From Dokdonella immobilis (GTDB lineage Bacteria; Pseudomonadota; Gammaproteobacteria; Xanthomonadales; Rhodanobacteraceae), in NCBI RefSeq assembly GCF_900115085.1, contig NZ_FOVF01000009.1:59106-123105 (forward strand): 64,000 bases of DNA. Direction: 5' to 3'. A program made the translations under genes and the position numbers. Below, in pieces: positions 26,203 to 37,143 of the stretch. Under the pieces are notes generated by a model. That model was not told where the DNA came from, searched no databases, and worked only from the letters and a program-made list of their open reading frames with translations. How positions within the stretch are numbered: the first letter of the stretch is position 1; each line of letters opens with the position of its first letter.

Positions 26203-27519
26203 TCAGCGCTGGCGAAACGGTCCCCACGCCGGTTCCCGAACATCACCATCGGCGAGGACCAGCCGCTGCCGCACCCTTCCATCGGCGGAGACCGCATAAA
26301 GCACGCCCCGGGGCCCTTCGGTCGCTGCGTACAGGACCATGCTGCCGTTCGGTGCAAAGCTCGGCGATTCGTCCACGTTGCCCGGGGAAATCTCCGTGTA
26401 AGTACCGGTCGTGCGGTCAAAAACCGTAATACGATACACGTTTCCATTACCCTGTGCCATGGCGATTTTCTTGCCATCGCAGCAGATCGTGGCACGCGCA
26501 TTGTACTGGCCCTGGAAGGTCAATCGCGCTGCATCGCCCCCCGCTGCCGACACCTCGTATAACTGCGGTTTACCTGAGCGATCGGAGGTGAACACCAGAC
26601 TGCGCCCATCCGGCATCCAGGCGGCCTCGACATCGATCGCGAAATGATTCGTCAATTTGGTCGATTTTCGCGACGCCAGGTCCATGATGTAGATGTCCGG
26701 ACTGCCGCCGTAGGACAGGTTCAGGGCGAGCTTGGTGCCGTCCGGCGAGAAGGCCGGGCCGCCGTTGATGCCCTTCTGCGCCGAGATCAATTCGCGCGAG
26801 CCGGTCGAAAGGTCCTGCAGGTACACCGAGGAATTGCCCCGCTCGAACGAGACATAGGCCAGGCGGCGGCCGTCCGGCGACCAGGCCGGCGACATCAGCG
26901 GTTCGCGCGAACGGACCACGACCTGCGGATTGAAGCCGTCGGAGTCGGCCACCATCAGCGCGTACTGGGTATTCTGGCCGAGGCCGACCGAGGTGACGTA
27001 GGCGATTCGCGTCCAGAACGCGCCGCGGACACCGAGGATCTTCTCGTAGATGAGATCGGCAATCTGGTGCGCGACATCGCGCATGGCCGTGCGCTGGCCG
27101 CTGATGGCGAGACCGATCATGCGACTCTGGCGGGCCACGTCGAACAGCTCGAACTCGACGCGCAGGGCGCCGTCGCCGGCGTCGGCGATGCGGCCGACGA
27201 CGAGATAGTTCTGCTTGAGCAGGCGCCAGGTGGCGAACTTGACCTCGGACTCGCGGGTCGGGAACTCGACGATGTCGCGCCGGGCCAGGGTGAAGAACTT
27301 GCCCGAGCGGGCCAGGTCGGCACGGACGATTTCGGAAACGTCGGTCTCCGGTGGCAAGCCGGCGCCCTCGAAGGCGAACGGAACCACCGCGATCGGGTCG
27401 GCGGTGCGGCTGCCATCGTTGATTTCGATCGTCAGGCCCTGGGCCCAGGCGCCGTTGGCGCTGACGAGCAGAAGCAGGAGCAGTCCGAAGCGGATCAGGG
27501 TGCGGTTTCTCATCAGCAT
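26203..27519 (-). CDS. tolB: Tol-Pal system translocation protein TolB
   Basis: Periplasmic six-bladed beta-propeller that binds Pal and TolA. The protein of about 438 residues has a signal peptide ending SANGAWAQG near residue 28, an N-terminal alpha/beta domain (residues 30-160), and propeller repeats such as SPAWSPDGRRLAYVSFE and GPAFSPDGTKLALNLS. ATG 27519 and ATG 27513 are both possible (AAGGA lies 4 or 10 bases before them). The gene starts 1 bp after the tolA stop. Confidence 0.95.
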   Translation of the reverse strand: MLMRNRTLIRFGLLLLLLVSANGAWAQGLTIEINDGSRTADPIAVVPFAFEGAGLPPETDVSEIVRADLARSGKFFTLARRDIVEFPTRESEVKFATWRLLKQNYLVVGRIADAGDGALRVEFELFDVARQSRMIGLAISGQRTAMRDVAHQIADLIYEKILGVRGAFWTRIAYVTSVGLGQNTQYALMVADSDGFNPQVVVRSREPLMSPAWSPDGRRLAYVSFERGNSSVYLQDLSTGSRELISAQKGINGGPAFSPDGTKLALNLSYGGSPDIYIMDLASRKSTKLTNHFAIDVEAAWMPDGRSLVFTSDRSGKPQLYEVSAAGGDAARLTFQGQYNARATICCDGKKIAMAQGNGNVYRITVFDRTTGTYTEISPGNVDESPSFAPNGSMVLYAATEGPRGVLYAVSADGRVRQRLVLADGDVREPAWGPFRQR

Positions 27520-27520
27520 T

Positions 27521-28414
27521 TTATCCTTGCCCGTCGTATTTGAAATTGAAGGTGATTTCGCGACTGAATACTTTCTCATAGCCCCTGTACGGCAGCGGAG
27601 CGGCCCGCATCACGGCCTGTTCGATCGAAACGCGCGCGCCGGGATCGGCATTGCAGGGCGACGTCACGTTGGCCGATATCACGTCACCACCGGGGATCTG
27701 CACGATACGCAGGGTGCAGCGCAAACCGGGCGGCACCGATTCGGGCCGGTTCCAGTTCTGCGTCACCGCGGCCTGGATCGCGGCGGCATAGCGCGCAGTC
27801 AAGTCGTTGTCCTGGCCGCCGGCGCCGGTCTGAGCCTGCCTGGCCTCCTCTTCGAGCAATTCCTGCATGCGTTCCTTTTCGGCATCTTCCTGCTCCGCAA
27901 GACGCCTGTCCTGCAGCTGCTTGAGACGCTCCTTCTCGAGATTCTTCTTCTTCTCGGCCAGCGCCAGTTGCTTGCGCACCTCGTCGAGCTGCTTCTGCCG
28001 TTCGGCTTCCTGCTTTTCCTGTTCGAGCAGGATCTGCTCGCGCCGACGCTTCTCTTCTTGCTCCTTCTTCAACTGGTCGGCCTTCTGTTCGGCCAGCGCG
28101 GCAACCCTCTCTTGCTCGATCAGGTCCTGCTTCGGCGGTTCCGGCGGCGGCACCGTGTCGGGCTTCGGCTTCGCTTCCTCGGGCTTCGGCGGTGGTGGCG
28201 GCTTCGCCGGCGTCGGCTTCGCCCGCGGCTTGCGCGAACTTGGCTTCGGCGCACTGGTCGGTCCGACCAGGCTCGCCTCGATCACCGGCCCCGGCATGAC
28301 CACCACGCGCGACTCCTGGGTCCACCACAGGCCGATGCCGATCATCAGGATCAGTACGGCGTGCAGCAGCACGGCATAGATGACCGCGCGAACCTTGTCG
28401 GCGAAACTTTCCAT
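27521..28414 (-). CDS. tolA: Cell envelope integrity protein TolA
   Basis: Inner-membrane protein spanning the periplasm that couples TolQR proton force to TolB-Pal. The 297-residue protein has one transmembrane helix (about residues 10-30), a proline-rich stretch (KPTPAKPPPPPKPEEAKPKP) and a long Glu/Lys/Arg/Gln coiled coil from about residue 95 to 190. The C-terminal domain III contains YAAAIQAAVTQNWNRP and a Cys pair in GLRCTL and SPCNAD. It follows tolR by 8 bp. Confidence 0.93.
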   Translation of the reverse strand: MESFADKVRAVIYAVLLHAVLILMIGIGLWWTQESRVVVMPGPVIEASLVGPTSAPKPSSRKPRAKPTPAKPPPPPKPEEAKPKPDTVPPPEPPKQDLIEQERVAALAEQKADQLKKEQEEKRRREQILLEQEKQEAERQKQLDEVRKQLALAEKKKNLEKERLKQLQDRRLAEQEDAEKERMQELLEEEARQAQTGAGGQDNDLTARYAAAIQAAVTQNWNRPESVPPGLRCTLRIVQIPGGDVISANVTSPCNADPGARVSIEQAVMRAAPLPYRGYEKVFSREITFNFKYDGQG

Positions 28415-28422
28415 CGTCCGGC

Positions 28423-28869
28423 TCAGCGCTTCTTGTCGGGGGGTGGCGTGGGCTGGCTCATCAGGCCGACCTTGGGCGCCCCGGCCTGCTGCAACAGCAC
28501 CATGGCCGCGTAGATCCTGCCGTAGTCGACGCGCTCGTCACCTCCGATCAGCACGGGTACCTGGGGATTCTGGCGGACGAAAGCTGAAACCTTGTTGACC
28601 AGGGTTTCCTCGTCGACCGGCTCGCGCGTGCTGGCGCCGATGGTCAGGAACAGGGCCCCGTCCTTGTCGACGCTGACGACGACCGGTTCCTTGTCGTTCT
28701 GGATCGCCGTGGCGTTGGACTTGGGCAGTTCGATATCGACGCCGAGGTTCATCAGCGGCGCGGTGACCATGAAGATGATCAGCAGCACGAGCATGACGTC
28801 GATGTAGGGCACGACGTTGATCTCGGCCTTGAGCTTGCGCCGCTTGCGATTGCGATAGCTGTGCTGCAT
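28423..28869 (-). CDS. tolR: Tol-Pal system protein TolR
   Basis: Partner of TolQ in the inner-membrane proton channel. The 148-residue protein begins with a basic leader, then EINVVPYIDVMLVLLIIFMV, where the Asp of the helix is the conserved proton-path residue (Asp24). The periplasmic domain has the ExbD/TolR pattern (VNKVSAFVRQNPQVPVLIGG). About 90 bp separate it from tolQ. Confidence 0.95.
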   Translation of the reverse strand: MQHSYRNRKRRKLKAEINVVPYIDVMLVLLIIFMVTAPLMNLGVDIELPKSNATAIQNDKEPVVVSVDKDGALFLTIGASTREPVDEETLVNKVSAFVRQNPQVPVLIGGDERVDYGRIYAAMVLLQQAGAPKVGLMSQPTPPPDKKR

Positions 28870-28959
28870 CAGGCGACTCCGCTGGCTCGTATGCGCGTTG
28901 ACGGCGCGGCGCTGCCGGCATGCAACGCGCAGGCGCGTCGATCAGGGTTGCTGCATGGC

Positions 28960-29640
28960 TCAATCATCGACGTGGGCCTGGCGCTGCAGGATCGAGGAGA
29001 ACTCCTCGAGGAAGGTCTCGTAACGCAGGGCGACGCGCTCGACGCGCGTGGCGAAGCGGTTGTAGGCCCAGACCGCCGGAATCGCCGCGAACAGGCCCAT
29101 TGCAGTGGCGATCAGCGCTTCGGAAATACCCGGGGCGACCATGGCGATGGTCGCCTCCTTGACGTTGGCCAGGCCCTGGAACGCGATCATGATGCCCCAG
29201 ACGGTCCCGAACAGGCCGACATACGGGCTGATCGAGCCGACATTGGCAAGGAACTCGAGATTCTGTTCGAGGCGCTCGACTTCGCGCGATTGGGACACCC
29301 GCATGGCCCGTTGCGCGCTTTCCAGCAGGGTCCGTGAATCGACGCCGCGGCGCTGGCGTTGGCGGGCGAATTCGCGGAACCCGGACTCGAAGATCGCCTC
29401 GATGCCGCCGATGCGATCGCCGCTGGCGTTGACGTCCTTGAACAGGGCGGCCAGGTCGGAGCCCGACCAGAAACGCTCCTCGAACTCGTTGGCGCTCGAA
29501 TTGGCCCGGTTGATCATGCTCATCTTGCGGAAAATGATGATCCATGAGACCAGCGAGAACAGGACCAGCATCAGCAGGACGAACTTGACCGGAAGGCTCG
29601 CCCCCCAGATCAGGGCGAAGACATTGAGTTCGTGATTCAT
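28960..29640 (-). CDS. tolQ: Tol-Pal system protein TolQ
   Basis: MotA/ExbB-type channel protein of the Tol system. The 226-residue protein has three transmembrane segments: near residue 16-38, and a hairpin from about residue 132 to 195 that includes VGLFGTVWGIMIAFQGLA and ALIATAMGLFAAIPAVWAYN. The ATG overlaps the ybgC stop by 4 bases (ATGA). Confidence 0.96.
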   Translation of the reverse strand: MNHELNVFALIWGASLPVKFVLLMLVLFSLVSWIIIFRKMSMINRANSSANEFEERFWSGSDLAALFKDVNASGDRIGGIEAIFESGFREFARQRQRRGVDSRTLLESAQRAMRVSQSREVERLEQNLEFLANVGSISPYVGLFGTVWGIMIAFQGLANVKEATIAMVAPGISEALIATAMGLFAAIPAVWAYNRFATRVERVALRYETFLEEFSSILQRQAHVDD

Positions 29641-30104
29641 GATTGTGCGATCTCTTGCAGCAGGAATTCGGGAATCGGAATGGGACGCCAGCGTTCGACG
29701 TCGAGGCAGGCGATGCGCACCCGCGCATCGACCAGCCTGCGATCGTCGGCAGTCCGGCGCAGGGATTGTTCGACCTTGAAACTGGCGCTGCGCAATTCGG
29801 TGACGCTCACGGTGGCCTCCAGCATGTCGTCCAGCCGGGCCGGCTGGATGAAGCGCAAGTCCATGCCATGGACCACGAATACAACGCCGTGTTCTTCACG
29901 CAAGGCCTGCTGTCCGATGCCGGCCGCACGCAACCACTCGGTCCGCGCGCGTTCGAAGAAACGGACGTAACTGGCGTGGTAGACGACACCACCGGCGTCG
30001 GTATCTTCCCAGTAGACACGCAAAGGCCAGATGAACGGCCGGTTCCGACCGCTCACCGGCTCGCCACCCGTGGCTGCTCGCGGGGCGAGGGAATCATTCG
30101 CCAC
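29637..30104 (-). CDS. ybgC: Tol-Pal associated acyl-CoA thioesterase YbgC
   Basis: Hotdog-fold thioesterase, cytosolic, commonly the first gene of tol operons. The 155-residue protein has the 4HBT motif [20 protein letters not shown] with the catalytic Asp. GTG 30104 is used and overlaps the ruvB end by 11 bp; a second in-frame GTG at 30056 would shorten it by 16 residues and is also plausible. Confidence 0.9.
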   Translation of the reverse strand: MANDSLAPRAATGGEPVSGRNRPFIWPLRVYWEDTDAGGVVYHASYVRFFERARTEWLRAAGIGQQALREEHGVVFVVHGMDLRFIQPARLDDMLEATVSVTELRSASFKVEQSLRRTADDRRLVDARVRIACLDVERWRPIPIPEFLLQEIAQS

Positions 30105-31140
30105 CCGGGTCGAAAAGTTCGCCCGGAACGGGCACTTGCGCGCGTCGCGGCGGGGTCAGGCCGAGATGACGCCAGGTTCGATTGGTAACCATGCGCCCGC
30201 GCGCGGTGCGGATCAGGAAACCCTGCTGGATCAGGTAAGGCTCGATCACGTCCTCGAGCGTGCCGCGCTCCTCGCTGAGCGCGGCGGCCAGGGATTCGAC
30301 CCCGACCGGACCGCCATCGAAGTACTCGATGATCGTGCCCAACAAGCGGCGATCGAGCGCATCGAAACCCTCGGCGTCGACATCGAGCATCTTCAGCGCA
30401 TCCCGCGCCACCGCGGGCGTGACATTGCCGTCGGCCCGGATCTCGGCGAAATCGCGGACCCGGCGCAGCAGCCGGTTGGCGATACGCGGGGTGCCGCGCG
30501 AGCGCCGCGCGATCTCGCCGGCACCCTCGGCGTCGCAGACCACGCCGATGATCCTGGCCGCGCGCTGCACGATCAGGGTCAATTCGGCCGGGGAATAGAA
30601 CTCGAGGCGCTGGACGATGCCGAAGCGGTCGCGCAACGGTGCGGTCAGCAAGCCTGCCCGCGTGGTCGCCCCGATCAGGGTGAATGGCGGCAGATCGAGC
30701 TTGATCGAGCGCGCCGCCGGCCCTTCGCCGATCATGATGTCGATCTGGAAATCCTCGAGCGCCGGATACAGCACTTCCTCGACCACCGGCGAAAGACGGT
30801 GGATCTCGTCGACGAACAACACGTCGCGCGGCTGCAGGTTGGTCAGCAGCGCGGCCAGGTCGCCGGCACGCTCGAGCACGGGTCCGGAGGTGCTGCGCAG
30901 GTTGACCCCGAGTTCGTTGGCGATGACGTGGGCCATGGTGGTCTTGCCGAGGCCCGGAGGCCCGAAGATCAGCACATGGTCGAGCGCACCCGCCCGCCGC
31001 CGCGCGGCTTCGATGTAGATCGACATCTGCTCGCGCACGGCTTCCTGGCCGAGATATTCGGCCAGGCGCTGCGGGCGGATGCTGGCTTCGATCAGCTCGT
31101 CCTCGCGGTCGGCGCTGGCGGCGATCAGGCGGTCGGTCAT
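30094..31140 (-). CDS. ruvB: Holliday junction branch migration helicase RuvB
   Basis: AAA+ motor that drives branch migration with RuvA. The 348-residue protein has [13 protein letters not shown], Walker [10 protein letters not shown] near residue 61, Walker [10 protein letters not shown], sensor GATTRAG and the C-terminal winged helix ([10 protein letters not shown]). It is separated from ruvA by kup and a repeat-bearing gap, while ybgC and tolQ follow directly. Confidence 0.97.
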   Translation of the reverse strand: MTDRLIAASADREDELIEASIRPQRLAEYLGQEAVREQMSIYIEAARRRAGALDHVLIFGPPGLGKTTMAHVIANELGVNLRSTSGPVLERAGDLAALLTNLQPRDVLFVDEIHRLSPVVEEVLYPALEDFQIDIMIGEGPAARSIKLDLPPFTLIGATTRAGLLTAPLRDRFGIVQRLEFYSPAELTLIVQRAARIIGVVCDAEGAGEIARRSRGTPRIANRLLRRVRDFAEIRADGNVTPAVARDALKMLDVDAEGFDALDRRLLGTIIEYFDGGPVGVESLAAALSEERGTLEDVIEPYLIQQGFLIRTARGRMVTNRTWRHLGLTPPRRAQVPVPGELFDPGGE

Positions 31141-31143
31141 TGG

Positions 31144-31326
31144 GGGCCGGGATTCGGGATTGGGGATTCGGGATTGGTCAAAGCGGATTATCGTCTGGCT
31201 GGCACTTTCGCGATAGCAACATGACGGCGAAAGGCGCCAGTGTCTCAGTAAACCACATGCCGCCGGCTCTTCCGAATCCCGAATCCCGAATCCCGAATCT
31301 CGGTTCCAACCAATCCCGAATCCCGG
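31144..31326. repeat. Inverted GGGATTC repeats between kup and ruvB
   Basis: A left arm of GGGATTC/GGGATTG units (31147-31178) and a right arm of GAATCCC units (31272-31326) flank about 90 bp. The arms match the type seen at 853-947. The right arm reaches to within 5 bp of the kup stop codon. Confidence 0.75.
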
Positions 31327-31330
31327 CCTC

Positions 31331-33214
31331 TCAGATCTCCACCTGCGTACCCAGCTCGATCAGGCGGTTGCCGGGAATCTCGAAGTAGGCGGTGGCCGGC
31401 AGGGCGTTGCGCTGGAGGAAGGCGAACAGCTTGTCGCGCCATAGCGGCATGCCGTGGTTGTCGGTCGCGACGATGCTCTCGCGGCTGAGGAAGAAGGTGG
31501 TGTCCATCATGTCGAACGGCAGGCCGCATTCGCTGATCGCCATCAGCTGTTGCGGCACGTTCTGGTCCTCGGCGAAGCCGTAGCGCAGCACGACCTTGAA
31601 GAAGTCGTCGCTGAGCGTCTCGATCTCGACATGCTCGTCGGCATCGACCGTCGGCACATCGAGGGTTTCCACGGTCAGCAGCACGTTGCGCTCGTGCAGC
31701 ACCTTGTTGTGCTTGAGGTTGTGCAGCAAGGCGTTCGGCACCGCGCCCTGGTTGGCGGTCATGAAGATGGCCGTGCCCGGCACGCGCAGCGGCGGGTGCG
31801 AGTTGATCGAGGTGACGAAGGGCTCTATGGCGAGACCGGCGCGCTTGATCTGGCGCATGACCAGGTCGCGGCCGCGCCGCCATGTGGTCATCACCGCGAA
31901 CAGGATGATGCCGAGCACCAGCGGGAACCAGCCGCCGTGCTCGACCTTGTCGGCGTTGGCGCCGAGGAAGGCGCCATCGATGGTCAGGAACAGCAATCCG
32001 ACCGCGAACACGCTGATCCGGCTCCAGCCCCAGATCCGCCGCGAGACGATCATGACCAGCACCGAATCGATCGTCATCGTGCCGACCACGGCGATGCCGT
32101 AGGCGGCAGCGAGATTGGTCGAGGACTGGAAGCCGAGCACGACCGCGATCGTCAGCACCAGCAACATGCGATTGATCCAGGGCAGGTAGATCTGGCCGCG
32201 CGATTCGGCCGAGGTGTGCAGGACCTGCATGCGTGGCAGGTAGCCAAGATGGATCGCCTCGCGGGCGACCGAGAAAGCGCCCGAAATGACCGCCTGCGAG
32301 GCGATCACGGTGGCCGCGGCGGCAAGGATGATCATCGGGAACAGCAGGGCCTCGGGAATCATCCGGTAGAACGGGTTGGTCGCTGCCGAGGGGTCGGAGA
32401 GCAGCAAGGCACCCTGGCCGAAATAGTTGAGGACCAGCGCCGGCAGCACGAAGCCGAACCAGGCCATGCGGATCGGTTTCTTGCCGAAGTGGCCCATGTC
32501 GGCATAGAGCGCTTCGGCGCCGGTCACGGACAGCACGACAGCGCCGAGCGTGAAGAAGCCGGCGGTGCCGTTGCCGAGCAGGAAATCGATGCCGTAGTGC
32601 GGGCTCAGCGCGGCCAGCACCTGCGGCGCCTGGACGATCTGGACCAGGCCGAGTGCCGCCAGTGACAGGAACCAGACCGCCGTGATCGGAGCGAACACCG
32701 CGCCGACCTTGCCGGTACCGTGGCGCTGGAACGAAAACAGGCCGATCAGGATCAGCACGGTGATCGGCACGACCCAATGGTCGAGCCCGGGCGCCGCGAC
32801 CTGGAGACCCTCGACCGCGGATAGCACCGAGATGGCCGGCGTGATCACGCCATCGCCGAAGAACAGCGAGGCGCCGAAGATGCCGAGGACCATGATCAGC
32901 CAGCGCGCCTTGACGTTGTCGCGCACGCCACGCTGGGCCAGCATCATCAGGGCCATGATGCCGCCTTCGCCCTTGTTGTCGGCGCGCAGGATGAAGGTGG
33001 CGTATTTGACCGAAACGACCAGGATCAGCGACCACAGGAACAGCGACAGGACGCCGATGATGTTGGCCGAGGAATGGCCGATGCCGTGTTCGCCGAAGGC
33101 TTCCTTGAAGGCGTACAGCGGGCTCGTACCGATATCGCCGAAAACGACGCCAATGGCGCCCGCGGCGAGTCGGTAAAGGCGGGTGCGGCTACCGTTGCTG
33201 GTTTCAGTGCTCAT
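31331..33214 (-). CDS. kup: Low-affinity potassium uptake protein Kup
   Basis: Proton-coupled K+ importer in the inner membrane. The 627-residue protein has about twelve transmembrane helices; the N-terminus carries [20 protein letters not shown] near residues 18-37, the family signature. A cytosolic C-terminal domain follows from about residue 450. It lies between ruvA and ruvB on the same strand. EIIA-Ntr is known to control K+ transport in other bacteria, so a link to ptsN is worth noting but is not shown here. Confidence 0.95.
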   Translation of the reverse strand: MSTETSNGSRTRLYRLAAGAIGVVFGDIGTSPLYAFKEAFGEHGIGHSSANIIGVLSLFLWSLILVVSVKYATFILRADNKGEGGIMALMMLAQRGVRDNVKARWLIMVLGIFGASLFFGDGVITPAISVLSAVEGLQVAAPGLDHWVVPITVLILIGLFSFQRHGTGKVGAVFAPITAVWFLSLAALGLVQIVQAPQVLAALSPHYGIDFLLGNGTAGFFTLGAVVLSVTGAEALYADMGHFGKKPIRMAWFGFVLPALVLNYFGQGALLLSDPSAATNPFYRMIPEALLFPMIILAAAATVIASQAVISGAFSVAREAIHLGYLPRMQVLHTSAESRGQIYLPWINRMLLVLTIAVVLGFQSSTNLAAAYGIAVVGTMTIDSVLVMIVSRRIWGWSRISVFAVGLLFLTIDGAFLGANADKVEHGGWFPLVLGIILFAVMTTWRRGRDLVMRQIKRAGLAIEPFVTSINSHPPLRVPGTAIFMTANQGAVPNALLHNLKHNKVLHERNVLLTVETLDVPTVDADEHVEIETLSDDFFKVVLRYGFAEDQNVPQQLMAISECGLPFDMMDTTFFLSRESIVATDNHGMPLWRDKLFAFLQRNALPATAYFEIPGNRLIELGTQVEI

Positions 33215-33241
33215 GGATTCGCATTCCGGATTCGATGCCGA

Positions 33242-33832
33242 TCAGCGCAGTGCCGCTTTCAACGCCTTGCGGATGATGTCCTCGGCACTGTCGCCGGGCG
33301 CACTGGCATCCTTGACCAGCCGCGAAACCTCGGCGGGCTTGTAACCAAGCGACTGCAGGGCCACGCTGGCTTCGCTGACCGGGTCCTTGGCCACCGCGCC
33401 GAAAACGCGGGTCGCCGGCGTCCCGACCAGGCCGTCGACCCGATCGCGCAACTCGACGATCATGCGTTCCGCGGTCTTCTTGCCGATGCCCGGGATGCGC
33501 GTCAACGCAGCCACGTCGCCCCCCTGCACGAAGCGGGCAAAGTCATCGGTGCTGACCCCTGAGAGAACCGCGAGAGCTATCTTGGCGCCGATTCCGCTGA
33601 CTTTCTGCACGCCGCGGAACAGGGCGCGTTCGGTTTCGCGCAGGAATCCGTAGAGGGCGACCGCGTCTTCCTTGACCGCGTAGTGCGTGCACAGCGTGAC
33701 CGCCTGGCCTACTTCAGGCAGGTCGTAATAGGTCGACATCGGCACTTCGAGTTCGTAGCCGATGCCACCGACATCGACCATGATCCACGGTGGCTGCTTG
33801 CTCACCAGGGTGCCCTTCAATCGACCGATCAT
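33242..33832 (-). CDS. ruvA: Holliday junction branch migration protein RuvA
   Basis: Binds the four-way junction and recruits RuvB. The 196-residue protein starts [14 protein letters not shown], with helix-hairpin-helix motifs ([15 protein letters not shown] and [13 protein letters not shown]) and a C-terminal RuvB-binding domain (KPAEVSRLV). ATG 33832 is chosen because GGAGAAGG lies 6 bases before it; that sequence itself follows an in-frame ATG at 33847. It overlaps the ruvC stop by 4 bases. Confidence 0.96.
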   Translation of the reverse strand: MIGRLKGTLVSKQPPWIMVDVGGIGYELEVPMSTYYDLPEVGQAVTLCTHYAVKEDAVALYGFLRETERALFRGVQKVSGIGAKIALAVLSGVSTDDFARFVQGGDVAALTRIPGIGKKTAERMIVELRDRVDGLVGTPATRVFGAVAKDPVSEASVALQSLGYKPAEVSRLVKDASAPGDSAEDIIRKALKAALR

Positions 33833-34350
33833 CGGCGCCTTCTCCATGCTGTTCGCGGAATGCCCAGCCGCTCGGTGCTCGAGCGGGTGTGGGCATGGGT
33901 CAGGGCCACGGCGAGGGCATCGGCCGCGTCGGCCTGCAACCGGCCCGGGATGCCGAGCAGCACACCGACCATGTGCTGGACCTGGCCCTTGTCGGCACCA
34001 CCACCGCCGACCACGGCCTGCTTGACCTCCTTCGCCGCGTACTCGGCCAGGCCGAGGCCATGGCTGACCACCGCGCAGATGGCCGCGCCGCGGGCCTGGC
34101 CCAGTTTCAGGGCGGAATCCGGATTGCGCGCCATGAAGACGCGCTCGATGGCGACTTCGGCCGGCGCATGTGCTTCGATTGTCGCCCCGACTTCGTCGAA
34201 AATGCGTTTGAGACGCTCATGGAAGGTATCCGCCCCCAGCAGGTCGATCGCTGCATGGAAGACGTGATGGGAGCGACCGTCCTCGCCGACGTCGATGACG
34301 CCGATGCCGGTGCGCTGGCTGCCCGGATCGATGCCGAGGATGCGGATCAT
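33829..34350 (-). CDS. ruvC: Crossover junction endodeoxyribonuclease RuvC
   Basis: Resolves Holliday junctions. The 173-residue protein has the catalytic acidic residues in [10 protein letters not shown] (Asp7), in the [15 protein letters not shown] segment (Glu near residue 68) and in the C-terminal [14 protein letters not shown]. It is the first gene of the minus-strand ruv-tol block; about 175 bp upstream without an identifiable gene separate it from the hydrolase. Confidence 0.96.
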   Translation of the reverse strand: MIRILGIDPGSQRTGIGVIDVGEDGRSHHVFHAAIDLLGADTFHERLKRIFDEVGATIEAHAPAEVAIERVFMARNPDSALKLGQARGAAICAVVSHGLGLAEYAAKEVKQAVVGGGGADKGQVQHMVGVLLGIPGRLQADAADALAVALTHAHTRSSTERLGIPRTAWRRRR

Positions 34351-34525
34351 GGCCGCCGGATCCCTGCGCGTTCGACATCGGCAGGAGCGCGCCGGCGGCT
34401 TCGGATGACACTGACCTCCATCGACGCTACGTGTCCTGTCCAGTCCATGCGCTTGACCCGATGGACGCCTCGGCGTCGAACGGGCAAGTCGCGGATTTTA
34501 GCAGGTGCCGGCGCGCCTGGCTGGA

Positions 34526-35176
34526 TCATCGGGCGGCTCCCGCTTGCGCGAAGAACCGTCCGTCGCGGAGGAACCCGGCGGCCAGCGAGGCGACCTCGGC
34601 CGAGAACAGCAATCCGGTATGCGTGGCGTCGACCACGCAATGATCCCGGACTCCCGCCAGGCGGGTCTCGGTGACGCTGACCGTGCCGTCGTGTGGCCGC
34701 TCGAGCGGTGCGATCAGGGCGCCGAGGCCGATCGGCGTGCTGCCTGCAATCACGCCGACCTCGCGTTCGCCGTTCCAGGCCTGCAATCCCTGGTGCAGGA
34801 CTTCGGCGCTCCTGCCCATCAGCAGTCGCCCACCCGGCAGGGCCTGCAGGCGACTGGCCGCCGTGCTGCCCCTGAGCGGAGAACCGAGACAGACGATCCG
34901 TCCCGCGGGAAGGTCCGCATCCTGCGCCGCCAGGTCCAGCGCGAGCATGCCGCCGAGACTGTGGCCGACCACGTGGACGCGGCGTGCGCGCGGCTGGCGC
35001 CAGCATTCCCGCAGCCGCGCCAGCGAACCGTTCCATTCCGCGGTGACGCTGCGATAGTCGAAGGTCTCGACCGAGAACCCGGCATTGCGCAGGCGGCGGG
35101 CCAGCGGCAGCATGGCGATGCCGCGCATCCAGATGCCATGCACGACGATCACGTGTTCGGCCGACTCAGTGCTCAC
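34526..35176 (-). CDS. Alpha/beta hydrolase, lipase/esterase-like
   Basis: A 216-residue predicted cytosolic hydrolase starting with GTG at 35176. VIVVHGIWMRG forms the oxyanion region, and Ser73 in VVGHSLGGM is the nucleophile; an Asp in HDGTVSVTET and a His in DHCVVDATHTG may complete the triad. It resembles the short PGAP1/palmitoyl-thioesterase-like hydrolases of Xanthomonadales. No signal peptide is seen. The substrate is unknown. It lies about 90 bp downstream of aspS on the same strand. Confidence 0.8.
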   Translation of the reverse strand: MSTESAEHVIVVHGIWMRGIAMLPLARRLRNAGFSVETFDYRSVTAEWNGSLARLRECWRQPRARRVHVVGHSLGGMLALDLAAQDADLPAGRIVCLGSPLRGSTAASRLQALPGGRLLMGRSAEVLHQGLQAWNGEREVGVIAGSTPIGLGALIAPLERPHDGTVSVTETRLAGVRDHCVVDATHTGLLFSAEVASLAAGFLRDGRFFAQAGAAR

Positions 35177-35265
35177 CAGCTCGCATCCTCCGGGCGCAGG
35201 CGACCCGACCGTGGTCAGGCGGAACCGGGCGCTGAAACAGGTCCATCGGGCTGAGGACCGTGGCT

Positions 35266-37032
35266 TCAGCGATCCGCCGGCTCGACCACCTGGACGTGCA
35301 GTTCAGCCAGTTGGGCGCCCGGCACCCGCGACGGCGCGGCGGTCATCAGGTCCTGCGCGCTGGCCGTCTTCGGGAAGGCAATGACATCCCGGATCGAATC
35401 GGTACCGGCCATTAGCGCCGCGATGCGATCGATGCCGAAGGCGATGCCACCGTGCGGCGGCGCCCCGTAGCGCAGCGCCTCGAGCAGGAACCCGAACTTG
35501 GCCTGTGCTTCCTCGGCGCCGATGCCGAGCAGGTCGAACACGGCACTCTGCATGTCGGTACGATGGATACGAATCGAGCCACCGCCGATCTCGTTGCCGT
35601 TCAGGACCATGTCATAGCCGCGCGACACCGCATTCGCGGCATTCGCCCGGAGGTCGGCCACGTCGTCGATCTTGGGCGCGGTGAAGGGATGATGCAGGGC
35701 GACGAAACGCTTCGCTTCGGCATCGAACTCGAACATCGGGAAATCGACCACCCAGAGCGGTTTCCACGCATTTTCGACCAGACCGAGGTCGCGTGCGACC
35801 TTGATCCGCAGGGCGCCGAGGAAATCGCTGACCGTCTTGTAGTCGCCGGCCCCGAACAGCAACAGGTCGCCACTCTGCGCAGCGGTCGCACCGAGCACGC
35901 CCTCGAGTGCCGCATCGTCGAGGAACTTGGCCACGGGTGAGTTGATCCCGTCGCGCCCGTTTTCGAGCGCGTCCACGCGCAACCAGGCCAGTCCCTTGGC
36001 GCCGTATTTCGCCGCATGCACGCCGAGTTCGTCGATCTGCTTGCGCGTGAACGACGCGCCGCCGGGCACGCGCAGGGCGGCGACGCGTCCGGCGGGATCG
36101 TTGGCCGGCCCGCTGAACACCTTGAACTCGACATGGCGCACGTGCTCTGCCACGTCCACCAGTTCGAGTGCGATGCGCAGGTCGGGCTTGTCAGAGCCAT
36201 AGCGGGCCATGGCTTCGGCGTAGCTCATGCGTGGGAACGGCCCACCGAGATCGACCCCGGAAACTTCCTGGAAGACATGGCGGATCATGGCCTCGACCGC
36301 GTCCTGCACGTCGCGCTCGCCGACGAAGGCGAATTCCATGTCGAGCTGGGTGAATTCGGGCTGGCGGTCGGCGCGCAGGTCCTCGTCGCGGAAGCAGCGT
36401 GCGATCTGGTAGTAGCGATCGAAGCCGGCCACCATCAGCAACTGCTTGAACAGCTGCGGCGATTGCGGCAAGGCGAAGAACTCGCCCGGGTGCACGCGGC
36501 TCGGCACCAGATAGTCACGGGCACCCTCCGGCGTGGCCTTGGTCAGGATCGGCGTTTCGATATCCTGGAAGCCGCGCTCGTCGAGATAGTGGCGCAAGGC
36601 CGACACCAGCCGCGTGCGCAGGCGCATCTTGCGCTGCATGTCGGCGCGACGAAGTTCGAGGTAGCGGTAAGTGAGCCGGGTGTCTTCGTTCGGATTCTCG
36701 TGCAGCGCGAATGGCAGGCCTTCGGCCTTGTTGAGGATTTCGATGCGTCCGGCGAGCACTTCGACCTGGCCGCTGCGCAGCTTGTCATTGGCGCTGACCC
36801 GGCGCCGCACGGTGCCCTCGATGCGCAGGCAGTATTCGTAGCCGACCCCCGAGATCTGCCGGAAGGCTTCCTCCGACTCACGCTCGACCACGATCTGGAC
36901 GATGCCCTCATGGTCGCGCAGGTCGACGAAGGCCACGTGGCTCTGCAGGCGGACCGTATCGACCCAGCCGCAGACACTGACGCTCTGGTCGATCAAGGCC
37001 TCGTGGATGAGGCCGCAATAGTGACTGCGCAT
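35266..37032 (-). CDS. aspS: Aspartyl-tRNA synthetase AspS
   Basis: Class II synthetase that charges tRNA-Asp, and tRNA-Asn too if it is the non-discriminating type. The 588-residue protein has the N-terminal OB-fold domain, motif 2 region [18 protein letters not shown] near residues 215-232, the bacterial GAD insertion, and motif 3 GIAFGIDRI near the C-terminus. ATG 37032 gives the family start MRSHYCG. The anticodon-domain loop reads [17 protein letters not shown], unlike the usual RRRD-x-G-G type, which affects prediction of tRNA specificity. Confidence 0.95.
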   Translation of the reverse strand: MRSHYCGLIHEALIDQSVSVCGWVDTVRLQSHVAFVDLRDHEGIVQIVVERESEEAFRQISGVGYEYCLRIEGTVRRRVSANDKLRSGQVEVLAGRIEILNKAEGLPFALHENPNEDTRLTYRYLELRRADMQRKMRLRTRLVSALRHYLDERGFQDIETPILTKATPEGARDYLVPSRVHPGEFFALPQSPQLFKQLLMVAGFDRYYQIARCFRDEDLRADRQPEFTQLDMEFAFVGERDVQDAVEAMIRHVFQEVSGVDLGGPFPRMSYAEAMARYGSDKPDLRIALELVDVAEHVRHVEFKVFSGPANDPAGRVAALRVPGGASFTRKQIDELGVHAAKYGAKGLAWLRVDALENGRDGINSPVAKFLDDAALEGVLGATAAQSGDLLLFGAGDYKTVSDFLGALRIKVARDLGLVENAWKPLWVVDFPMFEFDAEAKRFVALHHPFTAPKIDDVADLRANAANAVSRGYDMVLNGNEIGGGSIRIHRTDMQSAVFDLLGIGAEEAQAKFGFLLEALRYGAPPHGGIAFGIDRIAALMAGTDSIRDVIAFPKTASAQDLMTAAPSRVPGAQLAELHVQVVEPADR

Positions 37033-37143
37033 GGCTAGCTCCGGGGAAAGGCGCGGAATGCTATAGCCGATCATGCTGCACCGCAAACAAGAACGCCCGC
37101 CGTGAGGCGGGCGTCGAGGCTTGCAACAACGCTGGAGGCGGGC

